Origin: Acinetobacter towneri DSM 14962 = CIP 107472
GTDB taxonomy: Bacteria > Pseudomonadota > Gammaproteobacteria > Pseudomonadales > Moraxellaceae
NCBI RefSeq assembly: GCF_000368785.1
Contig: NZ_KB849690.1
Coordinates: 660,252 to 724,251 of the forward strand
Reading direction: 5' to 3'
Length of the DNA: 64,000 nt
This document shows positions 1-10,715 of this stretch, piece by piece; position 1 is the first letter of the stretch, and every line of letters begins with the position of its first letter. A program made the translations under genes and the position numbers. The notes beneath the pieces are model-generated. The model saw only the letters and a program-made list of their open reading frames with translations. It did not search any database and had not been told where the DNA came from.

Positions 1-1089
1 GTGATTCGGGTAATTACATGCCGCAATGATGATGATGAATCAGAACGCGTGGTTAAAGACTTACTCACGCATAAACTGATGAATGGTAAAAGCTGGAAAG
101 ATTATGCAATTTTGTACCGAGGGAACTTTCAGGCACGTATTCTGGAAACCCAATTACGTCAAATGCAAATTCCTTACAAGCTTTCGGGGGGGCAGTCATT
201 CTTCGCACGTGCTGAAATCAAAGACATCATGAGTTATTTGCGTCTGATTATTAACCCTGAAGATGACAGCGCATTCTTACGCATTATTAACACGCCTAAA
301 CGCGCGATTGGTCCTGTGACTTTGGAAAAACTAGGGCTGTTTGCACAGGAAAACCATTTGTCATTATTGGCTGCTGCAGGTGATCAGCGCCTAACCATGG
401 CAATTCCGAAAAAAGCCACGACGCAGTTGGCAGAGTTTTCAGATTTTATTAGCAATTTTACGCGTAACTTATTGGAAGATGATGAACCTGTGCCAATCAT
501 CCGTCAAATGATGCTCGAAGCAGGTTATATCGACTACATTAAAGAGCAAGCAGCTACCCCTGCGCAGGAAAAAACCAAGCTAGATAATATCGAAGTTCTA
601 TATAGCAGCATCCAAAGTTTGATTAACCGTGCTGAAGATGTCGATGAAAAGAATATTGAAAGCGTGATTCGTAAAATGGTGCTGCTCGATATGCTCGAAC
701 AGCAACAGGAAGAAGAAGACACTGATAAAGTCAATTTACTCACCCTGCATGCGTCCAAAGGCTTGGAATTTCCGTACGTGTATTTGATTGGTTTGGAAGA
801 AGAGCTTTTACCGCATAAAAACTCAATTGTGGCAGATACTGTCGAGGAAGAACGCCGTTTGATGTACGTGGGGATTACTCGTGCACGTCAGGGCTTAACC
901 ATTACTTTGGCAGAGCAGCGCAAAGCGGGCGGGCAAATGAAACAAATGACCCCAAGTCGTTTTTTGGATGAATTACCACAAGATGAATTGGAATGGCTCG
1001 GACGTAAGAAAAAGTTAGCCGGTGATGTCGATCCGAAATTACAGGCACAGCATTATTTGGAAAATTTACGTGCCTTAATCAAGCGCTAA
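1..1089 (+). CDS. rep: ATP-dependent DNA helicase Rep, C-terminal part (5' truncated by window edge)
   Basis: This is the last 362 residues of a UvrD/Rep-type superfamily 1A helicase; the family is about 670 residues, so the Walker A half lies left of the window and the GTG at base 1 is an internal codon. Visible motifs are the region starting IRVITCRNDDDESERV, the TLHASKGLEF motif (about residues 247-256) and the EERRLMYVGITRAR motif VI (about 282-297), which couple ATP hydrolysis to strand separation. Rep helps replication forks past protein blocks in the cytoplasm. The assignment as Rep rather than UvrD or PcrA rests on wording of these motifs and on the downstream dut-algC-argB order seen in Acinetobacter. 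Confidence 0.9.
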   Translation: MIRVITCRNDDDESERVVKDLLTHKLMNGKSWKDYAILYRGNFQARILETQLRQMQIPYKLSGGQSFFARAEIKDIMSYLRLIINPEDDSAFLRIINTPKRAIGPVTLEKLGLFAQENHLSLLAAAGDQRLTMAIPKKATTQLAEFSDFISNFTRNLLEDDEPVPIIRQMMLEAGYIDYIKEQAATPAQEKTKLDNIEVLYSSIQSLINRAEDVDEKNIESVIRKMVLLDMLEQQQEEEDTDKVNLLTLHASKGLEFPYVYLIGLEEELLPHKNSIVADTVEEERRLMYVGITRARQGLTITLAEQRKAGGQMKQMTPSRFLDELPQDELEWLGRKKKLAGDVDPKLQAQHYLENLRALIKR

Positions 1090-1186
1090 TTTTTTGAAAA
1101 TACTTAGGGCATTGATGCAAGTACAGCATCAAATGGCACATCGAAAATCGAAAGAAAATTGAAAATTTAAAAACAGGATAAACTTC

Positions 1187-1639
1187 ATGAAAGTTCAAGT
1201 TAAAGTCTTAGATTCACGTTTAGGCACAGAATGGCCAATGCCAACTTATGCAACCGCAGGTTCGGCAGGTTTGGACTTACGTGCTTGTGTAGACAGCAGC
1301 ACCGTGATTGAGCCGGGTCAAACAGTCTTGGTCAAAACAGGTTTAGCGATTTATATTCAAGATACAGGTTTTGCAGGCATGATTTTGCCGCGTTCAGGCT
1401 TGGGTCACAAACATGGCATCGTGTTGGGGAACTTGGTGGGTTTGATTGATTCAGATTATCAGGGTGAATTGATGGTTTCGGTGTGGAACCGTAGCCAAAC
1501 AGCATTTAGCTTAGAACCTGGTGAGCGTTTAGCGCAATACGTTTTGGTTCCTGTGGTACAGGCCAAGTTTGAACAAGTAGATGAATTTGTTGCCACCGAA
1601 CGTGGTGCAGGTGGTTTTGGGCATACGGGCAAAAACTAA
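1187..1639 (+). CDS. dut: dUTP diphosphatase (dUTPase)
   Basis: Hydrolyses dUTP to dUMP and pyrophosphate, keeping uracil out of DNA and supplying dUMP for thymidylate synthesis. The 150-residue length is normal for a trimeric dUTPase. The conserved motifs are visible in order: [10 protein letters not shown] (about 25-34), [10 protein letters not shown] (about 69-78), [11 protein letters not shown] (about 86-96), and the C-terminal arm [11 protein letters not shown] that closes over the substrate. The ATG follows an AGGA about 11 bases upstream. It sits between rep and algC in the same direction, a nucleotide and DNA maintenance neighbourhood. Confidence 0.96.
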   Translation: MKVQVKVLDSRLGTEWPMPTYATAGSAGLDLRACVDSSTVIEPGQTVLVKTGLAIYIQDTGFAGMILPRSGLGHKHGIVLGNLVGLIDSDYQGELMVSVWNRSQTAFSLEPGERLAQYVLVPVVQAKFEQVDEFVATERGAGGFGHTGKN

Positions 1640-1665
1640 GTTACTTAGGTTTCAGCCTATATCGT

Positions 1666-1695
1666 TTGGTAAAGTTTTATCTGAAACTTTACCAA
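1666..1695 (+). terminator. Hairpin after dut
   Basis: A perfect 12-bp inverted repeat (TTGGTAAAGTTT / AAACTTTACCAA) with a six-base loop lies 26 bases after the dut stop. No strong T-run follows, so it may be a weak terminator or an RNA-stabilising hairpin. Confidence 0.5.
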
Positions 1696-1858
1696 CAATT
1701 CTTGAAAAGTAACGAAAGATGTACTAATAATGACAAGTAAATCACTAGCTCTGATGAGACCATTGCACATCTATTAAAAAATCTAATTAGAATTTTCAAA
1801 ATATCTCGAGCCAAGATTTATTCACTTTATGTTGGCTCATCTTTGTAGTTGTAAGCCT

Positions 1859-4217
<2,359 letters not shown>

Positions 4218-4237
4218 AACTCTATAAGATGATCCCT

Positions 4238-4268
4238 AAAAGAGCTTCACAATTGAAGCTCTTTTTTA
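4238..4268 (+). terminator. Rho-independent terminator after argB
   Basis: AAAAGAGCTTC and GAAGCTCTTTTTT form an 11-bp stem with a six-base loop and T-run, about 20 bases after the argB stop. It would end the rep-dut-algC-argB transcription unit. Confidence 0.85.
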
Positions 4269-4412
4269 TGTCAAATTTACGGCAAGAAACTGAAATTTTG
4301 TTGATTCAGCATCCTTGAAATTGCTTTGCACCTATCCTGCAATCTTAAAATTGTAGTCGCTAAAATCGCGGTCATCATAGTGTCATGCTGCTGTCCTAGT
4401 GTAGGAGAAAAC

Positions 4413-4427
4413 ATGAGGTATCTATGA
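4413..4427 (+). promoter_or_regulatory. Possible four-codon leader overlapping the next start
   Basis: AGGAG at 4403-4407 is five bases from an ATG at 4413 that opens a four-codon frame (MRYL) ending in TGA at 4425-4427. That stop overlaps the ATGATG where the acyltransferase gene begins. The arrangement would allow translational coupling. Alternatively GAGG at 4415-4418 is simply the ribosome binding site of the main gene. Confidence 0.3.
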
Positions 4428-5227
4428 TGCTACAAAAATTAAATCAGTATCGTCAGCAGTTTAGCTTTCCTATGGTTAAAGTGGGTAAAGCACAGAAAAA
4501 AAACAGCAAAGCTACGCAATATGCGTTTGAATGGGTTGAAAATTTAAAGCAACTACAAGAAGTACAGCGCTTTCGTGCACAGCAATTTTCCAAGCAATTT
4601 GGCATTGAATTTGAATCGGGTTTAGATCAGGACTTGTACGATTTTGGCTGTGAACACGCCGTACTCAGAGATAAATCTACGGGTGAAATTGTTGCTTATA
4701 CTCGTTTAAAACTTTGGCAAGGGCATGAGCTAGCCAACAGTTATAGTGCGCACGAGTTTAAAATTATAGATGAGTTAGGGCATCTCTCGAATATTGTCGA
4801 AATGGGGCGTACTTGTGTGCATCCACGTTATCGTTCAGGCAAAACACTCTCTATTTTATGGCTGAATTTAGTGCCTAAAGTGTTATGGGAAATGCGTGCC
4901 AAACACATGATTGGCTGTGTCAGTATTCGTTTGGAAGGTAATGAAGCACGCGCGTATCATACCCATCAAGCGATTCAACAATTGGCAGAAAATCAACGCT
5001 GCGATATTCAGTCACAGCAGCCGTTTGAGCCAAGTTGTCCAAGTCATAGCTTTAGCCAAGATGAACGAATACCTAAACTGTTTGATGTTTATCTGAAAAT
5101 GAATGCTAAGCTGTCTGAGCAAGCATTTTATGACCGTGAGTTTAACTGTCTAGATTATTTTGTTTTGTTAGATGTGAAACAAATGGCGAAACATTTTATT
5201 CGCCAAAAGAAAGTGAAAGCATCTTAA
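4424..5227 (+). CDS. GNAT-fold N-acyltransferase, OlsB/ornithine-acyl-ACP type
   Basis: The 267-residue protein resembles the OlsB-like acyltransferases that transfer a 3-hydroxyacyl chain from ACP to the alpha-amino group of ornithine, the first step of ornithine-lipid synthesis. It is related in fold to acyl-homoserine-lactone synthases. Visible support: an RFRAQQFSKQFG segment (about 43-54), a charge-rich CEHAVLRDKSTGEIVAYTRL strand pair, and the core IVEMGRTCVHPRYRSGKTL (about 125-143), where E and GR match the family signature. No olsA-like O-acyltransferase is adjacent, so whether a full ornithine lipid is made cannot be told. Two tandem ATGs (4424, 4427) are possible starts. The substrate is inferred from family only. 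Confidence 0.72.
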   Translation: MMLQKLNQYRQQFSFPMVKVGKAQKKNSKATQYAFEWVENLKQLQEVQRFRAQQFSKQFGIEFESGLDQDLYDFGCEHAVLRDKSTGEIVAYTRLKLWQGHELANSYSAHEFKIIDELGHLSNIVEMGRTCVHPRYRSGKTLSILWLNLVPKVLWEMRAKHMIGCVSIRLEGNEARAYHTHQAIQQLAENQRCDIQSQQPFEPSCPSHSFSQDERIPKLFDVYLKMNAKLSEQAFYDREFNCLDYFVLLDVKQMAKHFIRQKKVKAS

Positions 5228-5244
5228 CTAGAATAATTAAGCAG

Positions 5245-5303
5245 AGATTTCTACAGCACTGCATATCTATGAAGTGGTACTGTAGAAATCTATTTATATT
5301 TTT
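5245..5303 (+). terminator. Terminator after the acyltransferase gene
   Basis: AGATTTCTACAG (5245-5256) and CTGTAGAAATCT (5280-5291) form a 12-bp perfect stem with a 23-base loop that can pair further (CAC/GTG), followed by the T-rich TATTTATATTTTTC. Confidence 0.7.
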
Positions 5304-5376
5304 CAGATTTGAATTATCCACATGGCTGATGCACAATAATCAGATAATTTCATTATTTGTATAAAGATAAGGCCTT

Positions 5377-6225
5377 ATGTGTCAGTTGCTTGGAATGAAT
5401 TGTGCGACACCTACCGATATTACCTTTTCATTTCGGGGATTTTCGCAGCGCGCAGGAATCACCTCAGATCATTCTGATGGCTTTGGCATTGCTTTTTTTG
5501 AAGATAAAGCTTGCCGTTTATTTGTCGATAACCAGTCTGCAGTGGAGTCACCCATTGCAGAATTGATCCGTAACTATCCCATCAAATCGCGTAATGTGAT
5601 TGCCCATATTCGTAAAGCGACACAAGGCAAAATTAATTTAGAAAATTCACATCCGTTTAGTCGTGAGTTGTGGGGACGCCAGTGGATTTTTGCCCATAAT
5701 GGTGATTTACATGACTTTCATCCACGTTTATCAGGTCGTTTTACCCCTGTGGGCAATACCGACAGTGAACGTGCATTTTGTTATTTGTTAGATCAATTGG
5801 TAAATCATTTTGGTTATGATGAACCGAGCCTGACGCAAATTTTTGACTTGTTAGCCGAAATTTCTCCTAAAATTGCAGAACATGGCACTTTTAATTTTTG
5901 TTTGTCCAATGGTCAGGCATTATTTAGTTATGCGGTGACCAAATTACATTGGTTGGTGCGTGCTTATCCATTTCAGCCTGCACAATTAATTGATTTAGAT
6001 GTTGAGGTTGATTTTAGCCAAGTCACCACAGCAGAGGATTGTGTGGCAGTGATTACCACTGAACCCTTGACTCAAAATGAAACATGGACAGCATTTCAGC
6101 CAGGTGAAATGATTTTATTTCAACATGGACGCCCAATTAAAACCCAAATGACACATATTGCGCGTTTGGAACGTGAGCGTTTAAATCCTGAATTAAGACG
6201 GATCACCAAAGCGGATCAATACTAA
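5377..6225 (+). CDS. Class II glutamine amidotransferase, YafJ-like
   Basis: The 282-residue protein begins MCQLLGMNC; Cys2 becomes the N-terminal nucleophile of an Ntn-hydrolase glutaminase domain once Met is removed. Other family marks are SDGFGIAFF (about 34-42), the arginine-bearing HIRKATQG (about 81-88) that holds the glutamine carboxylate, the oxyanion segment FAHNGDLHDF (about 108-117) and GNTDSERAF. The protein is a stand-alone glutaminase domain of the YafJ/GATase_6 group. The acceptor of the released ammonia is unknown in this group, so the physiological role cannot be stated. AAGG lies just before the ATG. It is flanked by unrelated single-gene units. Confidence 0.85.
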   Translation: MCQLLGMNCATPTDITFSFRGFSQRAGITSDHSDGFGIAFFEDKACRLFVDNQSAVESPIAELIRNYPIKSRNVIAHIRKATQGKINLENSHPFSRELWGRQWIFAHNGDLHDFHPRLSGRFTPVGNTDSERAFCYLLDQLVNHFGYDEPSLTQIFDLLAEISPKIAEHGTFNFCLSNGQALFSYAVTKLHWLVRAYPFQPAQLIDLDVEVDFSQVTTAEDCVAVITTEPLTQNETWTAFQPGEMILFQHGRPIKTQMTHIARLERERLNPELRRITKADQY

Positions 6226-6488
6226 TTTATACGGGTATGTGTGGTTGAAAAATATTCATTTTATTATTGTATAATTCAATTAAATCAAGAATGAAAATGT
6301 ATAAATTGGTTAATTAATAATTGATTCTTTTAGTCGGGTATTTTTGTTAAAATTTATTTAAATCAATGTCTTGTGTTGTTTTTGTGCGATTTAAACCAAT
6401 CCCTACCAATTCGCTTCATTTTTATTTATGGGAAATACGGCTACCATTCCGCAATGTGATTAATCATTTATTTCTGTAAGGTGGTCGT

Positions 6489-6944
6489 ATGAAGATGAAA
6501 TGGGTTCCAGAATACAATACTGGTATCGATGTGATTGACGATCAGCATAAACGTATCCTCGATTATATTAATGAAATTGTTGAAATTAGCGATGGTACAG
6601 ATCGAGCACGTGTAAAGCAGATTTTAGATAATATTATTGATTACACCCAGTCGCATTTTACGTTTGAAGAATCATTACAAGAAGAAGCGGGTTATAAATA
6701 CCGCGTACCACATAAACGTGTGCATGATTTATTCATTAAAAAAATTGAGTCTTATCGCGATCGTTATGAAATGGGACAATCCATTGAAGGCGAATTGCAT
6801 GAAGTTTTATCAAAATGGTTAATTAATCATATTCAACACGATGACGCCGATTATGTCGGTGCAGTGAAAGAGAATATGATGGGTATTATTAAGGAAAATG
6901 AGAAGAAGAAAGGTAAAGGCTGGTTCGCTCGTTTCTTCTCATAA
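6489..6944 (+). CDS. Bacteriohemerythrin
   Basis: A 151-residue single-domain hemerythrin, a four-helix bundle with a non-haem di-iron centre that reversibly binds O2. All seven expected ligands are present: H20 (DDQHKR), H56 and E60 (HFTFEE), H75 and H79 (HKRVH), H114 and D119 (HIQHDD). The C-terminus is lysine-rich and ends KGKGWFARFFS, an unusual basic/aromatic tail that could touch the membrane. Suggested roles for the family are oxygen storage, delivery or sensing. AAGGTGG precedes the ATG. The gene stands alone with its own terminator; 263 bases of AT-rich sequence lie upstream with nothing else recognisable. Confidence 0.93.
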   Translation: MKMKWVPEYNTGIDVIDDQHKRILDYINEIVEISDGTDRARVKQILDNIIDYTQSHFTFEESLQEEAGYKYRVPHKRVHDLFIKKIESYRDRYEMGQSIEGELHEVLSKWLINHIQHDDADYVGAVKENMMGIIKENEKKKGKGWFARFFS

Positions 6945-6990
6945 GTCTGAAGCCATAAAAATGAAAGAATAAAAATTATAAATTTGCGCA

Positions 6991-7026
6991 GCAAGCTATC
7001 TAACGATAGTTTGCTTTTTCTTTTTT
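6991..7026 (+). terminator. Terminator after bacteriohemerythrin gene
   Basis: GCAAGCTATC and GATAGTTTGC form a 10-bp stem (one G-U pair) with a TAAC loop, followed by TTTTTCTTTTTT. Confidence 0.85.
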
Positions 7027-7089
7027 GAGGTTTTGCTTTTCCTTGATGACAAAGGCAAAATAGCCGTAGATTTTTATTAGGACAGCGTC

Positions 7090-8175
7090 ATGCAGGACAA
7101 TGCTATGTCACGATGGTTATCGCCGCTGATGGCATTTGGTTTATCATTCATTATTATTGCCACACTCGCACCAATGACAGGTATTCAGGTTGAGCGTCAG
7201 CTCGACTTTTGGTTGTTGTGGTTAGCAACCATGCTGATTTTGGCATTACCGATTACTTATTTGGAAATTGCCTTAGCCAAACGCTCAAAAACGACAGCAT
7301 TACAAGCACTTTTAAGTTTAACCCGTGATGCCGATGCTTCTCAAAAATGGCGTTTGGTGGGCTGGCTTGCAGTGGTGTTCATTCCATTTTTAGCAGGCGG
7401 TTTGTTGTCTAATGCTGCGCAAATTTTAAATCAATATGCCGCTGCAGACTTGGCTAGTCATGTCTTGTTTGTGATTGTGGCTATTTTCGCACTGGCATTG
7501 TCATTAGTGCCGCGTCAAATTTTATTGCTATGTACCGCTGTTGCTGTTGTGGCGGCTTTGGTTTTATCGATGGTGATGGGTTCAGAACTCCCTGCATGGC
7601 AAGTCACCTCAATTGAGTTTAGCGAATGGGGCAGTGCAACCGTTTTGGCTTTGGTGGCCAGTGGTTTAGGCATGGGCTTGTACTGGCAAACTAGTTTGCC
7701 GCAAGTACAGCAACAATCTGCAGCAACTTCAACGGTATTGCCAATTTGGATTGCTCAGCTATTGGCAGTCGTTGCTTTTGCATTCTTTGCCGTGCAAGCA
7801 CAAATTCCAGCATTGGCTTTGGTGGTGGCAACTGTTGCAGCAGCAGCGGTTTTATTACAATTGGCACGTGAACAATTGGCACAACGTCAAATGGTGGTTG
7901 CGATTCAGTGGGTTGTATTGATTGCAGCAACTTTGGCTTGGGCAATTCCTGCCATTAGTCCTGTATTTAATTTTGCCTTATTGCTTTGGGGCTTAGTTAT
8001 TTGTTTGATTTACGCTATTTTTGCAGGCTGGATTATGAAAATCAGCCATTTGCGTAAAGCCATGAACTTTAGCAGTGAAGCCTTTTATAACATTTGGCGT
8101 ATTGCGGTACGTGTGGTGTTACCTGTATCTATCGTAGTGGCGATGGTGGCGTTAATTGGACAGTGGATCGCATGA
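7090..8175 (+). CDS. Multi-pass membrane protein, weakly NSS (SNF)-transporter-like
   Basis: The 361-residue protein has about ten hydrophobic segments, so it is an inner-membrane protein. The early segment LPITYLEIALAKRSKTTALQAL resembles the second helix of neurotransmitter:sodium symporters (typical wording LPLFxLExALGR), and the layout is consistent with a shortened or diverged NSS-type protein, but typical NSS members are longer and the substrate residues are not recognisable. I therefore give no transport substrate. AGGA lies upstream of the ATG. Its TGA overlaps the ATG of the RnfH-family gene (ATGA), so the two are translationally coupled, which is a peculiar pairing of a membrane protein with a small beta-grasp protein. 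Confidence 0.6.
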   Translation: MQDNAMSRWLSPLMAFGLSFIIIATLAPMTGIQVERQLDFWLLWLATMLILALPITYLEIALAKRSKTTALQALLSLTRDADASQKWRLVGWLAVVFIPFLAGGLLSNAAQILNQYAAADLASHVLFVIVAIFALALSLVPRQILLLCTAVAVVAALVLSMVMGSELPAWQVTSIEFSEWGSATVLALVASGLGMGLYWQTSLPQVQQQSAATSTVLPIWIAQLLAVVAFAFFAVQAQIPALALVVATVAAAAVLLQLAREQLAQRQMVVAIQWVVLIAATLAWAIPAISPVFNFALLLWGLVICLIYAIFAGWIMKISHLRKAMNFSSEAFYNIWRIAVRVVLPVSIVVAMVALIGQWIA

Positions 8176-8492
8176 GTCAAATGGCGCAGGTTTGGGTGGC
8201 GTATGCCACACCCGAACAACAATGGCATGTGGCTGTCGCATTTCAGCAGGGCATGACTGTACTGGATGCAATTCAGCAGAGTGGACTTGTGACAGCAACG
8301 ACTTTACCTGAACCGTTGATGCTGGGTATTTTTGGTGTACGGGTTGAGCCGCAGCATGTATTACAAGCAGGTGATAGGGTTGAGATTTATCGTGCTTTGA
8401 CCATTAACCCGAAAGATATTCGTCGTAAACGTGCCGCAAAGAACCCAGTAGGGCGTTATGCCAAAAGCAATCGCTTGAGACAATTGCAATGA
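8172..8492 (+). CDS. RnfH family (UPF0125, beta-grasp) protein
   Basis: A 106-residue protein with the RnfH/UPF0125 layout: VWVAYATPEQQWHVAVAF, a VLDAIQQSGL helix, LGIFGVRVEPQHVLQAGDRVEIYRAL and the hallmark basic tail ending DIRRKRAAKN. The beta-grasp fold is ubiquitin/ThiS-like; the biochemical role is unsettled, and no rnf operon is nearby. The ATG at 8172 overlaps the stop of the upstream membrane-protein gene. A start further upstream is possible in frame but would run through that gene. In many gammaproteobacteria the family neighbours bamE, as here (convergent). Confidence 0.85.
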   Translation: MSQMAQVWVAYATPEQQWHVAVAFQQGMTVLDAIQQSGLVTATTLPEPLMLGIFGVRVEPQHVLQAGDRVEIYRALTINPKDIRRKRAAKNPVGRYAKSNRLRQLQ

Positions 8493-8497
8493 TTTAA

Positions 8498-8536
8498 AAA
8501 ACCCCTCAGATGAATTTCAGTGAGGGGTTTCTTTTT
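8498..8536. terminator. Bidirectional terminator between rnfH-like gene and bamE
   Basis: ACCCCTCA (8501-8508) pairs with TGAGGGGT (8521-8528), with an A-run on the left and T-run on the right, so it can end both converging transcripts. Confidence 0.85.
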
Positions 8537-8548
8537 ATTCTAAAGCGG

Positions 8549-8947
8549 CTATAGTGGTGGCGCGTTGAGAATCGCTTCTTTCGATCCTGGTAGGCCTGGT
8601 TGAGATTCTGGAATCGTTTCCAATCCTTCAACTTTTTCTACAATACCATTTTGATTGAAAAAGATTTTCAAATGCTGACCATGCGCGGCAGGGATCTTGG
8701 CTTTTTTAGCATAAGTTCCTGGGATATAGTTGTAAATGTAGTCCCAACGTAATGGATTCATCGGGTCGGCGATGGTAGGACTGCCCAGCAAAAAGCGGAC
8801 TTGTTGATGACTCATACCGACTTGGACTTTAGACGCTTGAGCTTGGGTTAAAGGTGTACCCTGTGGAATATCGACTTTATAAACGCCCAAGGTCGAACAG
8901 CCTGCGAGCAGTGAAGTGACCAATAACGTCAACATGATTTTTTGCAT
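8549..8947 (-). CDS. bamE: Outer-membrane assembly lipoprotein BamE (SmpA/OmlA)
   Basis: Accessory lipoprotein of the BAM complex that folds beta-barrels into the outer membrane. The 132-residue sequence starts with a lipoprotein signal peptide with lipobox LLAGC (Cys17), then the SmpA/OmlA core: KVQVGMSHQQVRFLLGSP and DPMNPLRWDYIYNY. The family is about 110-130 residues, so it is full length. It is divergent from fur, with about 118 bases between the two starts, a shared regulatory region in which I see no convincing Fur box. Confidence 0.94.
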   Translation of the reverse strand: MQKIMLTLLVTSLLAGCSTLGVYKVDIPQGTPLTQAQASKVQVGMSHQQVRFLLGSPTIADPMNPLRWDYIYNYIPGTYAKKAKIPAAHGQHLKIFFNQNGIVEKVEGLETIPESQPGLPGSKEAILNAPPL

Positions 8948-9065
8948 TTTGCTACACTATCCCAAATTAATTATGATGCATTTGATCTTGATCCAGTGTT
9001 AGATCATACTGCATCTTAACTTTGTTGCATATTCCAACTTTAATTTTGTTGAGAGACCTTTTTTC

Positions 9066-9503
9066 ATGCCTATTTCAAATCAAGAATTACGCAAAGCTGG
9101 ACTTAAAGTTACCCTTCCACGAATTAAAATCTTAGAATTATTAGAAAATTCAAAACAACATCATTTAAGTGCAGAAGATATCTACAAAACTTTACTCGAT
9201 CAGGGTGAAGATGTGGGTTTAGCAACTGTGTATCGTGTGTTAACACAGTTTGAAGCTGCAGGCATTATTGAGCGTCATAATTTTGAGAACAATCATTCTG
9301 TGTTTGAAATTATGCAGGAAGATCACCACGACCACTTGGTTTGCTTGAACTGTAGCAAAGTGGTTGAATTTATTAACGATACCATTGAAAAAGAACAGCA
9401 TGATGTAGCTGAAAAATTTGGTTTTGAGCTCACAGGGCACTCGCTGAATTTATATGGTTATTGTGATGCGCCAGAATGTCGTGAAGCCTTACGCAAGAAA
9501 TAA
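9066..9503 (+). CDS. fur: Ferric uptake regulator Fur
   Basis: Iron-dependent repressor of iron acquisition genes. The 145-residue protein has the N-terminal winged helix (GLKVTLPRIKILELLE, then LATVYRVLTQFEAAGI), the metal-binding stretch EDHHDHLVCLNCSKVVEF, and a second Cys pair (CDAPEC) near the C-terminus for structural zinc. Start ATG lies after GAGAG. The iron transporter at the right end of the window is the kind of gene Fur represses, though its promoter lies outside the window. Confidence 0.97.
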   Translation: MPISNQELRKAGLKVTLPRIKILELLENSKQHHLSAEDIYKTLLDQGEDVGLATVYRVLTQFEAAGIIERHNFENNHSVFEIMQEDHHDHLVCLNCSKVVEFINDTIEKEQHDVAEKFGFELTGHSLNLYGYCDAPECREALRKK

Positions 9504-9517
9504 TTTGCTGTAAGCAT

Positions 9518-9551
9518 AAAAAATAGGCTTCCGTATGGAAGCCTATTTTGT
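9518..9551. terminator. Terminator between fur and pilU (bidirectional)
   Basis: A perfect 13-bp stem (AAAATAGGCTTCC / GGAAGCCTATTTT, 9520-9532 and 9537-9549) with a four-base loop, serving converging fur and pilU. Confidence 0.9.
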
Positions 9552-9575
9552 TTGTGTTTAAGCATTGTTGCGAAG

Positions 9576-10694
9576 TTATTGCCCATCGAAGGTAATATTC
9601 GAGGTTGCATGTAACAAACGCTCGCCACCTTCTTCTGATAATTTGATTTGTAGACGCAAATCGTTTGGCGAGTCGGCGTGTTTAAGTGCGTCTTTGTAGC
9701 TAATTTGCTTGGCTTTATAGAGGTCGTATAAAGCTTGGTCAAAGGTTTGCATGCCCAATTCGCGAGAACGCTTCATTAGGTCTTTAATTTCGTGCACATC
9801 ACCTTTACGGATTAAATCTGCAATTAATGGTGAGTTAATTAAAATTTCAATCGCAGCACGACGTGAGTTGCCATCTATGGTTGGAATTAATTGCTGTGCC
9901 ACAATCGCTTTCAGGTTTAGCGACAAATCCATGAACAACTGGTTATGTCGGTCTGCTTCAAAGAAGTGAATAATACGGTCAATTGCTTGGTTAGCGTTGT
10001 TGGCGTGCAGGGTGGCAAATACCAAGTGACCTGTTTCGGCAAAGGCAATTGCATAATCCATGGTTTCGCGGGAACGAATCTCACCAATCAGAATCACGTC
10101 AGGTGCTTGACGCAAAGTATTTTTTAAGGCGATTTCAAAGGAGTCAGTATCAATTCCGACTTCACGCTGGGTAATAATACAGCCTGCATGTTCATGCACA
10201 AATTCAATCGGGTCTTCAATGGTAATGATATGACCTTTGGAGTTTTGGTTGCGGTAACCAATAATAGACGCCAAAGAAGTCGATTTACCTGTACCAGTCG
10301 CACCTACAAAAATGATGATGCCACGTTTGGTCATCGCCAAATCTTTGAGAATAGGTGGCAGTTTCAAGTCATCCATGGTCGGGATTTTGGTTTCAATCCG
10401 ACGGAGTACCATGCCCGGCTCATCACGTTGTTGGAATGCGCTGACACGGAAACGTGCTGTTTTTTCACGGTTGGTAATCGCAAAGTTACATTCACGGGTT
10501 TCGGCAAATTCCTTGCGCTGTTTTTCACTCATAATTGAGTTAAGCAGCTGACCGACAATTTCACCTGTAAGTTTACTTTTGGCTACAGGCACAATTTGTC
10601 CATGAATTTTCATGGAAGGTTCAACATCGGCTGTAATAAACAAGTCAGACGCTTTTTGCTGAATCATTAAATTCAGTAAATCATTAAAGTCCAT
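9576..10694 (-). CDS. pilU: Type IV pilus retraction ATPase PilU
   Basis: A 372-residue PilT-like hexameric ATPase that assists pilus retraction, needed for full twitching and in Acinetobacter for DNA uptake. Motifs: Walker A GATGTGKST (about 131-139), the Asp box TIEDPIEFVHEH, Walker B DVILIGEIRSRETM and the His box AFAETGHLVFATLHANN. It starts MDFNDLLNLMIQQKASDLFI, typical of PilU. It is directly downstream of pilT with a 21-base gap, indicating an operon read leftward. Confidence 0.95.
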   Translation of the reverse strand: MDFNDLLNLMIQQKASDLFITADVEPSMKIHGQIVPVAKSKLTGEIVGQLLNSIMSEKQRKEFAETRECNFAITNREKTARFRVSAFQQRDEPGMVLRRIETKIPTMDDLKLPPILKDLAMTKRGIIIFVGATGTGKSTSLASIIGYRNQNSKGHIITIEDPIEFVHEHAGCIITQREVGIDTDSFEIALKNTLRQAPDVILIGEIRSRETMDYAIAFAETGHLVFATLHANNANQAIDRIIHFFEADRHNQLFMDLSLNLKAIVAQQLIPTIDGNSRRAAIEILINSPLIADLIRKGDVHEIKDLMKRSRELGMQTFDQALYDLYKAKQISYKDALKHADSPNDLRLQIKLSEEGGERLLHATSNITFDGQ

Positions 10695-10715
10695 CGCGTA
10701 TCTCGAATTTTAAAC

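Noticed and set aside
8948..9065. Fur box in the bamE-fur intergenic region
   Set aside because: I looked for GATAATGATAATCATTATC-like dyads and saw only scattered AT-rich matches, not enough to call.
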